Assembly: GCF_902459685.1 (NCBI RefSeq) | Contig: NZ_CABPSF010000007.1 | Span: 124,001-188,000 of the forward strand | Direction of reading: 5' to 3' | Source of the DNA: Pandoraea iniqua | GTDB taxonomy: Bacteria > Pseudomonadota > Gammaproteobacteria > Burkholderiales > Burkholderiaceae | Length of the DNA stretch: 64,000 nt | Notes under the pieces: model-generated | Told to the model about the DNA's origin: nothing | Seen by the model: only the letters and a program-made list of their open reading frames with translations | Database searches by the model: none | In this document: one piece after another, positions 7,401 through 16,079 of the stretch | Layout: each line of letters begins with the position of its first letter | How positions within the stretch are numbered: position 1 is the stretch's first letter | Made by a program: the position numbers and the translations under genes

Positions 7401-10400
7401 TCATCGCATCTGAAGTGCCAGCGCCGTCAGCGCGCGGCCGCGCACAGCAGACGTCGCCTCATACGTCAGGCCCGAATCCACAATCGGCTTGACCGCCGTG
7501 CTGTCGCCACCCGCTGCGGCGACGCCCCACGTCACGACGCCGCCGTCCGCCAGTACCGCGGCGAAGGCTTCCGTGTTGCTGTAGATGGCGCGCACGTTCA
7601 CCAACTGCGGTGCCACGGCCGCGGTGCTGCCCCCTATCGCGGGCATTCCCCACGCCACCACCGTGCCGTCGGAACACAAGGCCGCGAAAGCGCCCCAGGT
7701 ACGGGCAACCTGCACAACGTTATTGAGCACGGCCACCTCCTGCGGCACGGTGCCACCCTGTGCCGCGTTCCCCCAAGCGACGACGGCACCGTTGGCACGG
7801 CGTGCGCAGAAGGCGCTCTGCGTGGCAACCACTTCCTCGACATCGCTGAGCGCGGCAATGTCTGCGGGCACTGTGCCGCCGAAGTCGGCATCCCCCCACG
7901 CAAGCACCTCATGGCTTTCGGTGCGAACTGCAAAGGCGTATATCGTGGCACTGGCAAGTTCCATGATGTCCGAGCGAGCCGCGATGGCGCCGGGCACCAC
8001 ACCGCCGTACGGTGTGCTCCCCCATGCGACGACGTGCTTGTTGGCGCGCAAGGCCGAGAATCCACCGCGGCAGCCGCGTATGTCCACGATATCGGTAAGC
8101 GCACCGATTTCCGCCGGCATACTTCCGCCGGAGGCGACGACGCCCCACGCGACCGCTGCGCCGCTTGCCAGCCTTGCTGCAAAGGCGGTGCCTGCTGCGT
8201 GTAACGAGATGATGTTCGTCAGTGCTTCGATTTCCGGCGGAATCGTGACCCCGGTGTTTCCCCGCCCCCATGCTTTCACCTGACCGTTCGCCCGCAAGAG
8301 CGCGAACGCGTTGGTGTTGCCCACGATCCGGACCGCATCGGTGACGGTGAAGTCGGCGGGTAAAGCGCCGCCCTGCGCGGTGTTGCCCCACACGGCGATC
8401 CGGCCATTACTGCGACGCACGGCAAACGCGCCCTCGGTCGAACTGGTTTCAATCACGTCGTCATACGTAACGATGGTCGACGGCACCGTGGCCCCGTGAG
8501 CGGCCGATCCCCAACCCACAACGTTGCCTTTGTTCAGGTGCGCGACGAATGCCGCGTAGCCGAGGGCGCTCTCTTGCACACCGGAACCTGTGATGTTGGC
8601 CGGATTGAGCGTCAGGGTGTCGTCCGCCGAACGCACACGAAGGGGCATCCATGGCCGCACGTCCCGGAAGCTATGGGCGAGTGTCCAGTCGACTTCATCG
8701 TCGTAGCGCCATTGCGCGTTCAGGCCCTGCCGCGACGACTTCTGAAATGTGCTCACGTACTGCGGCTTGCCATAGCCGAAGCAAACGTTGTCGCTGCCAC
8801 GCGCACCGAGCACGAGCAACTCACCGCTGCCCGGCACTGCGACCACATCGAGGATGGCCGGCGGCGCCGTCTCGTCCTCGGCACCGTTGGCGCGAGAAAT
8901 GGTGTATTCCAGCGATACGGTGCCATTGACGTTGGCGGCTACCGTGGCGTGTGGCACGACGACTTCCAAGGGGCCGCCCGCCTCGGCGTCCGCCACGGTG
9001 ATCGTCTTGGTGAACGTACCGGCCCCCGACAGGCCATGCCATCGGAACGACACCTTGTCGCCCGCGCGGAACTTGGCGCCGGCGGGCAACTGCACATGCG
9101 CGCCGTCGAGACAATCGTCAGGGTTGACGCTGTCGCCGACCGCTTCGAGCAGGATCGCTGCCGGCGGGTCGGACTGCCGTATCGACAATTCCAGTGCCGT
9201 GCTCACGATGATGACGGTCCCTGCCCGCGTGACTTCGTAGTGCACGTCCACGCCCTTGTCGAGACTGGCCATGACACTCAGATACGGCACGTAGAAGCTC
9301 ACCGCATTGCCGACGTCGGTCGACTTCACGATGTATGGCGGACTCTCGAAGTCGCCACCGCCCTCGCCCTTCCAAATCATGACGACGGTGTCGCCCTGAC
9401 GCATGCCCGGGTACGGCGGCACCGCGACTTCGGCCCCATAAGCGGGATCGATGTCGCGCGGATCGAGCTTGCCGTCGCTCGATAGCGGCACGGCCGGCGG
9501 CCCTGCCTGCACCGTCTCGCGCTTGACGTCGAGCGTCAGCGTTTGTGACAGCTGCCACGTGCCGTCGGGCAGTTCCTTCTCGTAGTACAGCGCCACCGAC
9601 CGGTCGATGAACGGTGAAATCTTGTCGAAGGGAATACGCACCGGATACGGCTCGGTCAAATATCGCTCCGTGATGTCGATGTAGCTCTCGAACCCCGTCG
9701 GCGGACCACCGCCCCACACGACGTGCACGTAATCGCCGGCCTGATTCCCCTCATAGGGACCGATGTGCGCCGTCGCGCCGCCCGTCACCAGATCGGGATT
9801 GAGTACGTTGCCGGTGGCCTCGACGACCGCGGGAATCGCGAGCAATCCCTCGTCTGCCACCTCACCGATGCGGAGGTCGAAAACGTCGGACGGATAGGTC
9901 GCGCCATCGCGCAACACCTCGTAGCTCACCGGCACCCGTTTGTCGAGAAACGGCGCAAGGTTCTCCGTGAGAATCGGAAACGTGACTTCGCGTACGGCTC
10001 GCACGGTGATTCTATCGGTGTAGTACCCGGCGTCGTCGAGTGCGGCCCAGTGCAGCACGATCTCGTCGCCGATCGCCATGCCGTCGTACACGGGAATACG
10101 CACGCGTATGCCGTACTCGATGTACTCGGGATCGAGATGATCGCCATCGGCCTCATCGACCGACGGCGCCGTCAGCCCGGCATCGTCACGCACGCCGATG
10201 TACAACGACAGGATGTCGGATTCGAGGTTGTCGCCCCCCGCAGCACGTTCGACCACGTAGTCGACATCGACCTCGGTATCGAGCGCGGGCAAGATCTTGT
10301 TCTTGGGAATCCGGATCGTGATGTCCTGCCCCACGAAGTTGGTCGTGACGTCGAAATCGACCGTCACCTCGTTCGGGCCGGCGACGTCGAAACGCAGCAG

Positions 10401-10631
10401 GAGGTAGTCACCGACGGCCATGCCGGCATACGCCTTGACGATGAAACTCGCGCCCTGCACGGTCAGATCGTCGGGGTTGAGCGCGCCATTTACCGCTTGC
10501 TCACACACGGGCGCATCGACATCGGCCAGCAGGCCGGACGAGGAAACTGCGGCGCTTCGGCCGGACATTTTGGGTCCCGAGCGTTGCATGGCCGTAGCCG
10601 GCCGTTCGAGGGTTGCATCTAGCTTGGACAT
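7401..10631 (-). CDS. Ig-like/RCC1-repeat protein B (1076 aa)
   Basis: This large protein has three parts. Residues about 40-590 hold roughly six Ig-like repeats of the pattern E-A-x-G-x-x-L-x-P-D ... Y-x-G-M-x-x-G-D ... W-x-G. A linker (about 600-685, beginning GSGELLVLGARG and containing RPWMPLRVRS) follows. Residues about 687-1060 hold nine RCC1-like repeats of about 45 aa, each ending in a WG motif (VGWG, AVWG, KAWG, VAWG and so on). RCC1 repeats form beta-propellers used for protein or membrane contacts. No signal peptide, LPXTG, autotransporter barrel or type I C-terminal signal is seen, so the export route is unclear. GGAG eight bases before ATG 10631 sets the start. A lux box lies 108 bases upstream, inside the tail of the preceding gene. 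Confidence 0.8.
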   Translation of the reverse strand: MSKLDATLERPATAMQRSGPKMSGRSAAVSSSGLLADVDAPVCEQAVNGALNPDDLTVQGASFIVKAYAGMAVGDYLLLRFDVAGPNEVTVDFDVTTNFVGQDITIRIPKNKILPALDTEVDVDYVVERAAGGDNLESDILSLYIGVRDDAGLTAPSVDEADGDHLDPEYIEYGIRVRIPVYDGMAIGDEIVLHWAALDDAGYYTDRITVRAVREVTFPILTENLAPFLDKRVPVSYEVLRDGATYPSDVFDLRIGEVADEGLLAIPAVVEATGNVLNPDLVTGGATAHIGPYEGNQAGDYVHVVWGGGPPTGFESYIDITERYLTEPYPVRIPFDKISPFIDRSVALYYEKELPDGTWQLSQTLTLDVKRETVQAGPPAVPLSSDGKLDPRDIDPAYGAEVAVPPYPGMRQGDTVVMIWKGEGGGDFESPPYIVKSTDVGNAVSFYVPYLSVMASLDKGVDVHYEVTRAGTVIIVSTALELSIRQSDPPAAILLEAVGDSVNPDDCLDGAHVQLPAGAKFRAGDKVSFRWHGLSGAGTFTKTITVADAEAGGPLEVVVPHATVAANVNGTVSLEYTISRANGAEDETAPPAILDVVAVPGSGELLVLGARGSDNVCFGYGKPQYVSTFQKSSRQGLNAQWRYDDEVDWTLAHSFRDVRPWMPLRVRSADDTLTLNPANITGSGVQESALGYAAFVAHLNKGNVVGWGSAAHGATVPSTIVTYDDVIETSSTEGAFAVRRSNGRIAVWGNTAQGGALPADFTVTDAVRIVGNTNAFALLRANGQVKAWGRGNTGVTIPPEIEALTNIISLHAAGTAFAARLASGAAVAWGVVASGGSMPAEIGALTDIVDIRGCRGGFSALRANKHVVAWGSTPYGGVVPGAIAARSDIMELASATIYAFAVRTESHEVLAWGDADFGGTVPADIAALSDVEEVVATQSAFCARRANGAVVAWGNAAQGGTVPQEVAVLNNVVQVARTWGAFAALCSDGTVVAWGMPAIGGSTAAVAPQLVNVRAIYSNTEAFAAVLADGGVVTWGVAAAGGDSTAVKPIVDSGLTYEATSAVRGRALTALALQMR

Positions 10632-10724
10632 AAGAATCTCCACACCGGTGAGCATCGGACGCCTCGCGCCCGGATCGCCGTCCGCAGGCGCGCGACGGCG
10701 GCAATACCATCTAGCCACGCGGCC

Positions 10725-13700
10725 TCATGGCGCAACAACTGTCAGCGTTGACAGGTCGGCGTGCGGCGTCTTCGGCTTGCGCTGGGTGCCGCCTGCGGAT
10801 GATTCGTAAAAGAGGTCGGTGTCGAGAAGCGCCTTGACGGCGTCGCTGTTGCCGCCGGCGGCAGCCTGGCCCCACGTGACGGCGCCGCCCGAGGCCTTGA
10901 TCGCGACGAAGGCGTCGTTGTTGCCGTACACCGCACGAATATTGACCAGATCGTCGACCACTGACGACGTGTCGCCGCCCGACGTTGGGATGCCCCATGC
11001 GACGACGGTGCCGTTGCGGCGCAACGCGGCAAACGCGCCACTGGAGCTGGCGACTTGCACGATATCGCCAAGCCGGGCGATTTCCACGGGAACCGCGCCG
11101 CCATACGATTCATGGCCCCACGCCACGACCGCCCCATTGCCCCGCACCGCGCAGAAGGCATACCAAGTGGCCGTGACCTCGGCAATGTCCGTCAACGAAG
11201 CAATCGCCGGCGGCACAGTACCGCCGTAAGAGCCAAACCCCCACGCGAGTACCTGATCGGTTCGAGTGCGCACGGCAAAAGCGCCGATCGACGCACTCGA
11301 CAACTCGACGATGTCGGTGCGCGCAGCGATGTCATCAGGCACGCCTGCGCCGCTCCCCGCGTCTCCCCACGCCACCACCGTGCCGTTCTCGCGCAACCCG
11401 CAGAACGCATAACAATTGGCGCGCACGTCGTACATATCCGTCAGCCCCTTGATGGCGTCCGGCACGTTTCCGCCATAGGTCGTATTGCCCCACGCTACGA
11501 CTTGTCCGCTGCGCCGCAACGCGCAAAACGCATACGCCGTCCCGGCGACGGAAGTCACGTCCGTCAGTCCCTGCGCCTCATCGGAAAGTGCACCTCCCAG
11601 TGTTGCGGCACCCCACGCGGTCAAATAACCCGCCCCGCGCACGGCGGTGAATGCTGCCGCATTGGGATGAACTCTCACCACGTCGGTCAGATTCGCACCA
11701 TCACCGGGAATCGCGCCACCTAAGGTGGTATTGCCCCACGCGGCGACGCGCCCGCTGGCACGCCTGACCGCATAGGCCGCCGTGGTCGACGAGACTTCAA
11801 CCACGTCGGCATGGTCGATGATGCCGGCGGGAACGGTGCCACCGTAGGTTGTGAAACCCCAACCGATCACGTTCCTGCGCGCGAGGCGGGCAACAAAAGC
11901 GCCGGAGCCCCCCGCGACCGTCGCCTGCGCGCCCGAACCGACGATGTTGACCGGGTTGATGGTGACCTGATGGGTCGCCGAGCGAACGCGAAGCGGCATC
12001 CATGGACGGGTGTCCTTGAATGTCACGCCGGTCCCCCATGAGACGTCGTCTTCATAGCGCCACTCCGCCAGCAGGTCGGCGGTTGTCGTGCGATGGAGTG
12101 CGTGGAGATACTGCGGCATGCCGAACGAGCGAAACGCGCTGCCGCAATAGCGAGCCCCCATCACCAGCAACTCGCCGCTGCCCAGTTCTCGCCGCACGTC
12201 GTAGATGTTTTCGCCGGAGGTCTCGACCGCCCCGCCCGCCGCACGCGTGACGGTGTAACGCAGCACAACGGTGACACCGTTGTTCGCTTCGACGACCGCC
12301 TTCGGCACGGTGATCTTGATCGCGCCGCCGGCTTCCCCCGCCGATACCGTGTGCGAGTACTCGCCGGAACCACTGCCCGGCGCGCCCTCCCACGACAACA
12401 CCACCCGATCGCCCGGCTGAAACAGGGCCGTCGCATCGAGCGTGATCGTCGCGCCACTTGCCGGAACATCGTCCGGATCGAGCGTCTTGCCGTCCGCCTG
12501 ATCGATGACCGCGAGTGGCAACTCAGACAGCTTGATGGCGAACCCGAACGTTTCGCTGGTAGCCACGACATTGCCCGCGCGAATGACCTCGTACCACGCC
12601 TCGATACTGCCATCCACACCGGCGAGCACTTTGGCACGATCGACCAGAAACGCGATGGGTGTCTGCGAGCTGCCGACGATCTTGTCTTGCGTGTCGCTGC
12701 CCGCCGCGATCGTGCAATCCCAGTGCATGCGGACCGTATCGCCTTGACGCATGCCTTCGACGAAGTCCACCACGACCTCCGCGCCCTGCACCACATCGCG
12801 CGGATCGAGAATGCCGTCAACGACCTCCGGCACGCGGGGCGGCGCCCACACCGAAGGGGCGCCGCGTTCGACGCGCACGGTGTATTCCTCTGACGCAAGT
12901 ACGGGCGGGGTGCCGTTATCGACGGTGTAGGCGAGCACGACATCCTTGCCATCGAACGACGTGAGATTGTCCATCGGGATATGGCGGGTGATCGGCTTGC
13001 CGACCTGATTACCCGTCACGTCGATGAACCATTCCGCACCACCACTCCCCGGACCACCGCCCCATGTCAGATGAATGTAGTCGCCGCTGCGCATGCCGTC
13101 ATACACCGGGATACTTGCCGTCGCGTGCGTGGTCAGTGTCGACAGGTCGAGCACACCAGCCTCGGCTTCGAGTACCTCGGGTGCGATCAGGTCGGTCGAC
13201 GATCCCGTGCCGATTCGCAGCAGCAATGTCTCCGAGACAAACCGCTGCGCCCCGCGTTCGACCTCGTAGTGAATCGGCACCGTACGGCCAATCCACGGCG
13301 CAACGTCTGCGGCAAGCAACTGAAACTGATAGTCACGCGCCGTGCTCAGCGTAATGCTGTCGACGTAATACCCGTCATCCCCCGGGTTACCCCAGTGCAG
13401 CACGACACGGTCGTCGCGCAGCATGCCGGCGTAGCCGCGCACGCGTGTGGTCACACCGAAGACAGCCAGTTCCGGGTCCAGATAATCGCCCTCGGCCTCA
13501 TCCACCACCGGGGCAGGCCATTTGAGTTCGCTGCGCACTTGCAGCTCACGATTCTCCGAATCCTCCTCGCGGCCATCGAGCCGATGCACGGTGTAATTGA
13601 CGATGACCGTGCTGCCCAGATGAAACTCGACTTTGGTTTTCGGCACGCGCATCGTGACGTCCTGCCCCACCATGTTCTGGGACACGTCGAACGTATCGGT

Positions 13701-15761
13701 GTGCTCGCCACCGCCGGACCCTACGCCGAAGCGAATCGTAATGGCGTCGCCGGCGGTCATGCCGGCGTACGGCGCCACCCGCACGGTCGCACCGGCGGCA
13801 GGCAGCGGAGCGGGGTCGAGAACATCGCCCTCGGCCTCGTCGACTTCCGGCGGCGGCAACAGATCGGGGGCCTGCGCCAACACACGAAAGCGGGTGATGG
13901 CGGACGTCTGCGAAGTTGTCTGACCGTTGCGCGTGACCCGATACCACACGTCGACGAAGTCACGCCCTGCCGCATTGGCATCGACGAATTCGCGCGGCAC
14001 AAGGAAGACGTACGGCTGATTCAAGTCGGCGGCGGCCAACGTATGTGTGCCGGTGACGGTTCCGCCCGGCGACTGCCCTTCCCAGAACGCTTCGAGCACG
14101 TCGCCGACACTCATCAATTCCCACACGGGGATGATGACTTCGACACCCTCGACCGGATCCGCCGGAGGATTGAGTTCGCCATCGGCCACGCCCTCGACAT
14201 CCGGTGCGGGCAGCGCCGCTTCGCCAAGCACGCGCAACGTCACGCGCGCCGACTCGCGCGGCAACACCTCTGGCGCCGCCGGGTCGACGATGTAGTACAC
14301 CGTGACACTGCCGCCGGCGAGATCGGCGACATAGGCAGGTGGCACCAGAAAATTCACCGGCTGTCCGGCGTCGGCGGCAGCGATAATCTTCTCTTCGATA
14401 TGCACCCACGGCGCACCGCTGGCTTTGACGCCCTCCCATCGCAACGTCACCGCGTCCTGCGCGGCCATGTCGGGCCATGCGGTAATGACGACATTGGCCC
14501 CCGTCACGGCATCGGCCGGATCGAGGTCATTGCCGTTTGCCTCCGTGACAATCGGTGCCGGCAACCGTGCGGGTTGCCCGAGAATCGTCAGCGAATTGCG
14601 TTGCGAACGACCTTTATCCCCATTGCCATCGCGCACGATGTAGAACAGCGACGCCGAGCCCGGCGCCGCGTCGCCGATCACGCCATTGGGCAGCTTGGCG
14701 GTGACGAAAGGCGTGTCCGACGCGATCGGCACGTCGAATTCGTGGTGTACCTCGCGCCCCTCCGAAGACAAGCCTTCGAAGACGATATGCAAGGTGTCGC
14801 CCACGGCCATTTCCGGGTCTTGAAACGTGATGACGATGTCGGCATCGTCGCCGCCGAGGGCATCGTGATCGAGTTCTCCCGCAGGCGCCTGAAGCACCAC
14901 GGGCGGGTCGAGCGTGGCATCGCCCGCTTCGACTTCGGCAAAAGCCGGCAGCGAGTTGAGCGACCACTCGCGCACGATGTCGTCGATGTCGTAGGTCACG
15001 ACGAGGTTGGGGCTGTCGCCCGCGTCGATGATCGTCTGATAGTCGATGACGACGACCACCGGGCGGCCCACTTCGGCGGCGGTGAGCGCCGGCCAGTAGA
15101 CCGACTGCGTTCCCCAGCGAATGCACAACACGTCACCCGGCGCCATGTTGATCCATGCCGGTACGGTCACGGGCACACCGTCGGTCGCCTCGGGCTGGCC
15201 GATGATGCCCGGTGGAATCGTGGGCGGCGCGAGGTTCTCGTTGACCCAAGGCGACGTGACGGGGTCGGGGTCGGGGCCGCCCGGCAGCGTGGTCTTGACG
15301 ATCACCGCCAGCGGCGCGCCGGTCGTCGTGTCACCCGTGTCGATCGACGTCAGGTCGAACCATACGTCGATCACACCATCGCCAGTGCTGAGCACGTCGG
15401 CCACATTCACCTGCATCGTCACAGGAAAGAAATTCTCACCGGCCACGAGCGTGTGCTGCGCAACGGGCCGGTTCGCGTCCCCCCAATACAGGGTGAGGGT
15501 GTCGCCCACCTTGAACAGGCTGTTGGGCTTGATGACGACAAAAATCTGACCGTTGGCATCGCGCACATCGCGATAACCGATACCGCCGTACACCGTCGCC
15601 GCGGGCACCTGCGGCGGCTCCAGATTGGCAATGTTTTTGCCAAGCCTGACGGTGTCGTCGCGCGTAACAGGCGCGAGCAGGTGTCGGGCGCTCGCTGCGC
15701 CGCCCCCCATGCGTGCCGACGAATTGCGTTGAAAAGCGAACAGGGGGTCGTTGCTGCGCAT
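10725..15761 (-). CDS. Ig-like/RCC1-repeat protein C (1678 aa)
   Basis: This is the middle of three giant paralogues. After a short N-terminal region with LAPVTRD (about 34-40), residues about 50-1185 hold roughly twelve Ig-like repeats rich in Asp and Gly. A linker starts at GSGELLVMGARY (about 1194) and nine RCC1-like WG repeats fill about 1280-1650. It is clearly homologous along its whole length to protein D, to the point that long blocks such as LDPELA, VVLHWGNPGD and PWIGRTVPI align without gaps. There is no signal peptide or membrane segment. ATG 15761 has GGAG six bases upstream; a GTG at 15773 is in frame but lacks a site. A lux box stands 104 bases before the start. The last codons (DLSTLTVVAP) contain the lux box of gene B. 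Confidence 0.8.
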   Translation of the reverse strand: MRSNDPLFAFQRNSSARMGGGAASARHLLAPVTRDDTVRLGKNIANLEPPQVPAATVYGGIGYRDVRDANGQIFVVIKPNSLFKVGDTLTLYWGDANRPVAQHTLVAGENFFPVTMQVNVADVLSTGDGVIDVWFDLTSIDTGDTTTGAPLAVIVKTTLPGGPDPDPVTSPWVNENLAPPTIPPGIIGQPEATDGVPVTVPAWINMAPGDVLCIRWGTQSVYWPALTAAEVGRPVVVVIDYQTIIDAGDSPNLVVTYDIDDIVREWSLNSLPAFAEVEAGDATLDPPVVLQAPAGELDHDALGGDDADIVITFQDPEMAVGDTLHIVFEGLSSEGREVHHEFDVPIASDTPFVTAKLPNGVIGDAAPGSASLFYIVRDGNGDKGRSQRNSLTILGQPARLPAPIVTEANGNDLDPADAVTGANVVITAWPDMAAQDAVTLRWEGVKASGAPWVHIEEKIIAAADAGQPVNFLVPPAYVADLAGGSVTVYYIVDPAAPEVLPRESARVTLRVLGEAALPAPDVEGVADGELNPPADPVEGVEVIIPVWELMSVGDVLEAFWEGQSPGGTVTGTHTLAAADLNQPYVFLVPREFVDANAAGRDFVDVWYRVTRNGQTTSQTSAITRFRVLAQAPDLLPPPEVDEAEGDVLDPAPLPAAGATVRVAPYAGMTAGDAITIRFGVGSGGGEHTDTFDVSQNMVGQDVTMRVPKTKVEFHLGSTVIVNYTVHRLDGREEDSENRELQVRSELKWPAPVVDEAEGDYLDPELAVFGVTTRVRGYAGMLRDDRVVLHWGNPGDDGYYVDSITLSTARDYQFQLLAADVAPWIGRTVPIHYEVERGAQRFVSETLLLRIGTGSSTDLIAPEVLEAEAGVLDLSTLTTHATASIPVYDGMRSGDYIHLTWGGGPGSGGAEWFIDVTGNQVGKPITRHIPMDNLTSFDGKDVVLAYTVDNGTPPVLASEEYTVRVERGAPSVWAPPRVPEVVDGILDPRDVVQGAEVVVDFVEGMRQGDTVRMHWDCTIAAGSDTQDKIVGSSQTPIAFLVDRAKVLAGVDGSIEAWYEVIRAGNVVATSETFGFAIKLSELPLAVIDQADGKTLDPDDVPASGATITLDATALFQPGDRVVLSWEGAPGSGSGEYSHTVSAGEAGGAIKITVPKAVVEANNGVTVVLRYTVTRAAGGAVETSGENIYDVRRELGSGELLVMGARYCGSAFRSFGMPQYLHALHRTTTADLLAEWRYEDDVSWGTGVTFKDTRPWMPLRVRSATHQVTINPVNIVGSGAQATVAGGSGAFVARLARRNVIGWGFTTYGGTVPAGIIDHADVVEVSSTTAAYAVRRASGRVAAWGNTTLGGAIPGDGANLTDVVRVHPNAAAFTAVRGAGYLTAWGAATLGGALSDEAQGLTDVTSVAGTAYAFCALRRSGQVVAWGNTTYGGNVPDAIKGLTDMYDVRANCYAFCGLRENGTVVAWGDAGSGAGVPDDIAARTDIVELSSASIGAFAVRTRTDQVLAWGFGSYGGTVPPAIASLTDIAEVTATWYAFCAVRGNGAVVAWGHESYGGAVPVEIARLGDIVQVASSSGAFAALRRNGTVVAWGIPTSGGDTSSVVDDLVNIRAVYGNNDAFVAIKASGGAVTWGQAAAGGNSDAVKALLDTDLFYESSAGGTQRKPKTPHADLSTLTVVAP
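10739..10754 (-). promoter_or_regulatory. Lux box upstream of RCC1 gene B, inside the coding tail of gene C
   Basis: CTGTCAGCGTTGACAG pairs at 7 of 8 positions. It lies 108 bases before ATG 10631 and at the same time encodes Leu-Ser-Thr-Leu-Thr near the C terminus of gene C. Eighteen bases downstream (reading the minus strand) comes GCGTGGCTAGATG, matching at identical spacing the segment after the boxes of genes C and D. Confidence 0.75.
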
Positions 15762-15833
15762 GATCGTCTCCACGAGAAGGTGAGGCCGAAGCAGCGCCCT
15801 TCACTCAGTGGCGCGATCGGCAATTCGATGGTT

Positions 15834-15881
15834 CATCAGGCCACGCCGACCTCACGCGCGCCAACTGTCAACGTTGACAGT
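15834..15881. repeat. Duplicated promoter segment, copy 1
   Basis: These 48 bases match 21198-21245 with two mismatches and include the lux box plus the 31 bases downstream of it. The match ends soon after GCGTGGCCTGATG, suggesting selection on a box and -10 unit after gene duplication. Confidence 0.8.
15865..15880 (-). promoter_or_regulatory. Lux box upstream of RCC1 gene C
   Basis: CTGTCAACGTTGACAG is a perfect 16-bp palindrome, extending to 18 bp at 15864-15881. Its near edge is 104 bases before ATG 15761, the same distance as for gene D. Confidence 0.85.
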
Positions 15882-16079
15882 GAGCCCCGGGCGCGGGCGT
15901 ACGCCGCCCTCACTCGGCGCGGCGCCGGGACAACCGTCGACCGTTGCGGCCACGCCGGGCGCTGGCCATGGGAATCTGGCACCAGACATCGCTGCCGGGT
16001 GTCTCGACGACGGCGCGTTGCCGGCCGGCCTGAAACGACCGGCGCGCACAGTGCCGCCATTGCCCCGCATCGGCCGGCC

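Larger units (their letters stand above)
15762..16079. other. Intergenic region between RCC1 genes D and C
   Basis: This 318-base gap holds the promoter of gene C, including a lux box at 15865-15880, and otherwise only GC-rich sequence without a credible gene. Bases 15834-15881 match 21198-21245 with two differences in 48, showing that the promoter was duplicated together with the gene. Confidence 0.65.

Noticed and set aside
9544-9560. TGTGACAGCTGCCA in gene B
   Set aside because: It shares only one half-site with the lux boxes and is within coding sequence.
13134-13154. GTCAGTGTCGACAGGT, resembling a lux box
   Set aside because: It is inside gene C far from any start, and its left half-site is degenerate.
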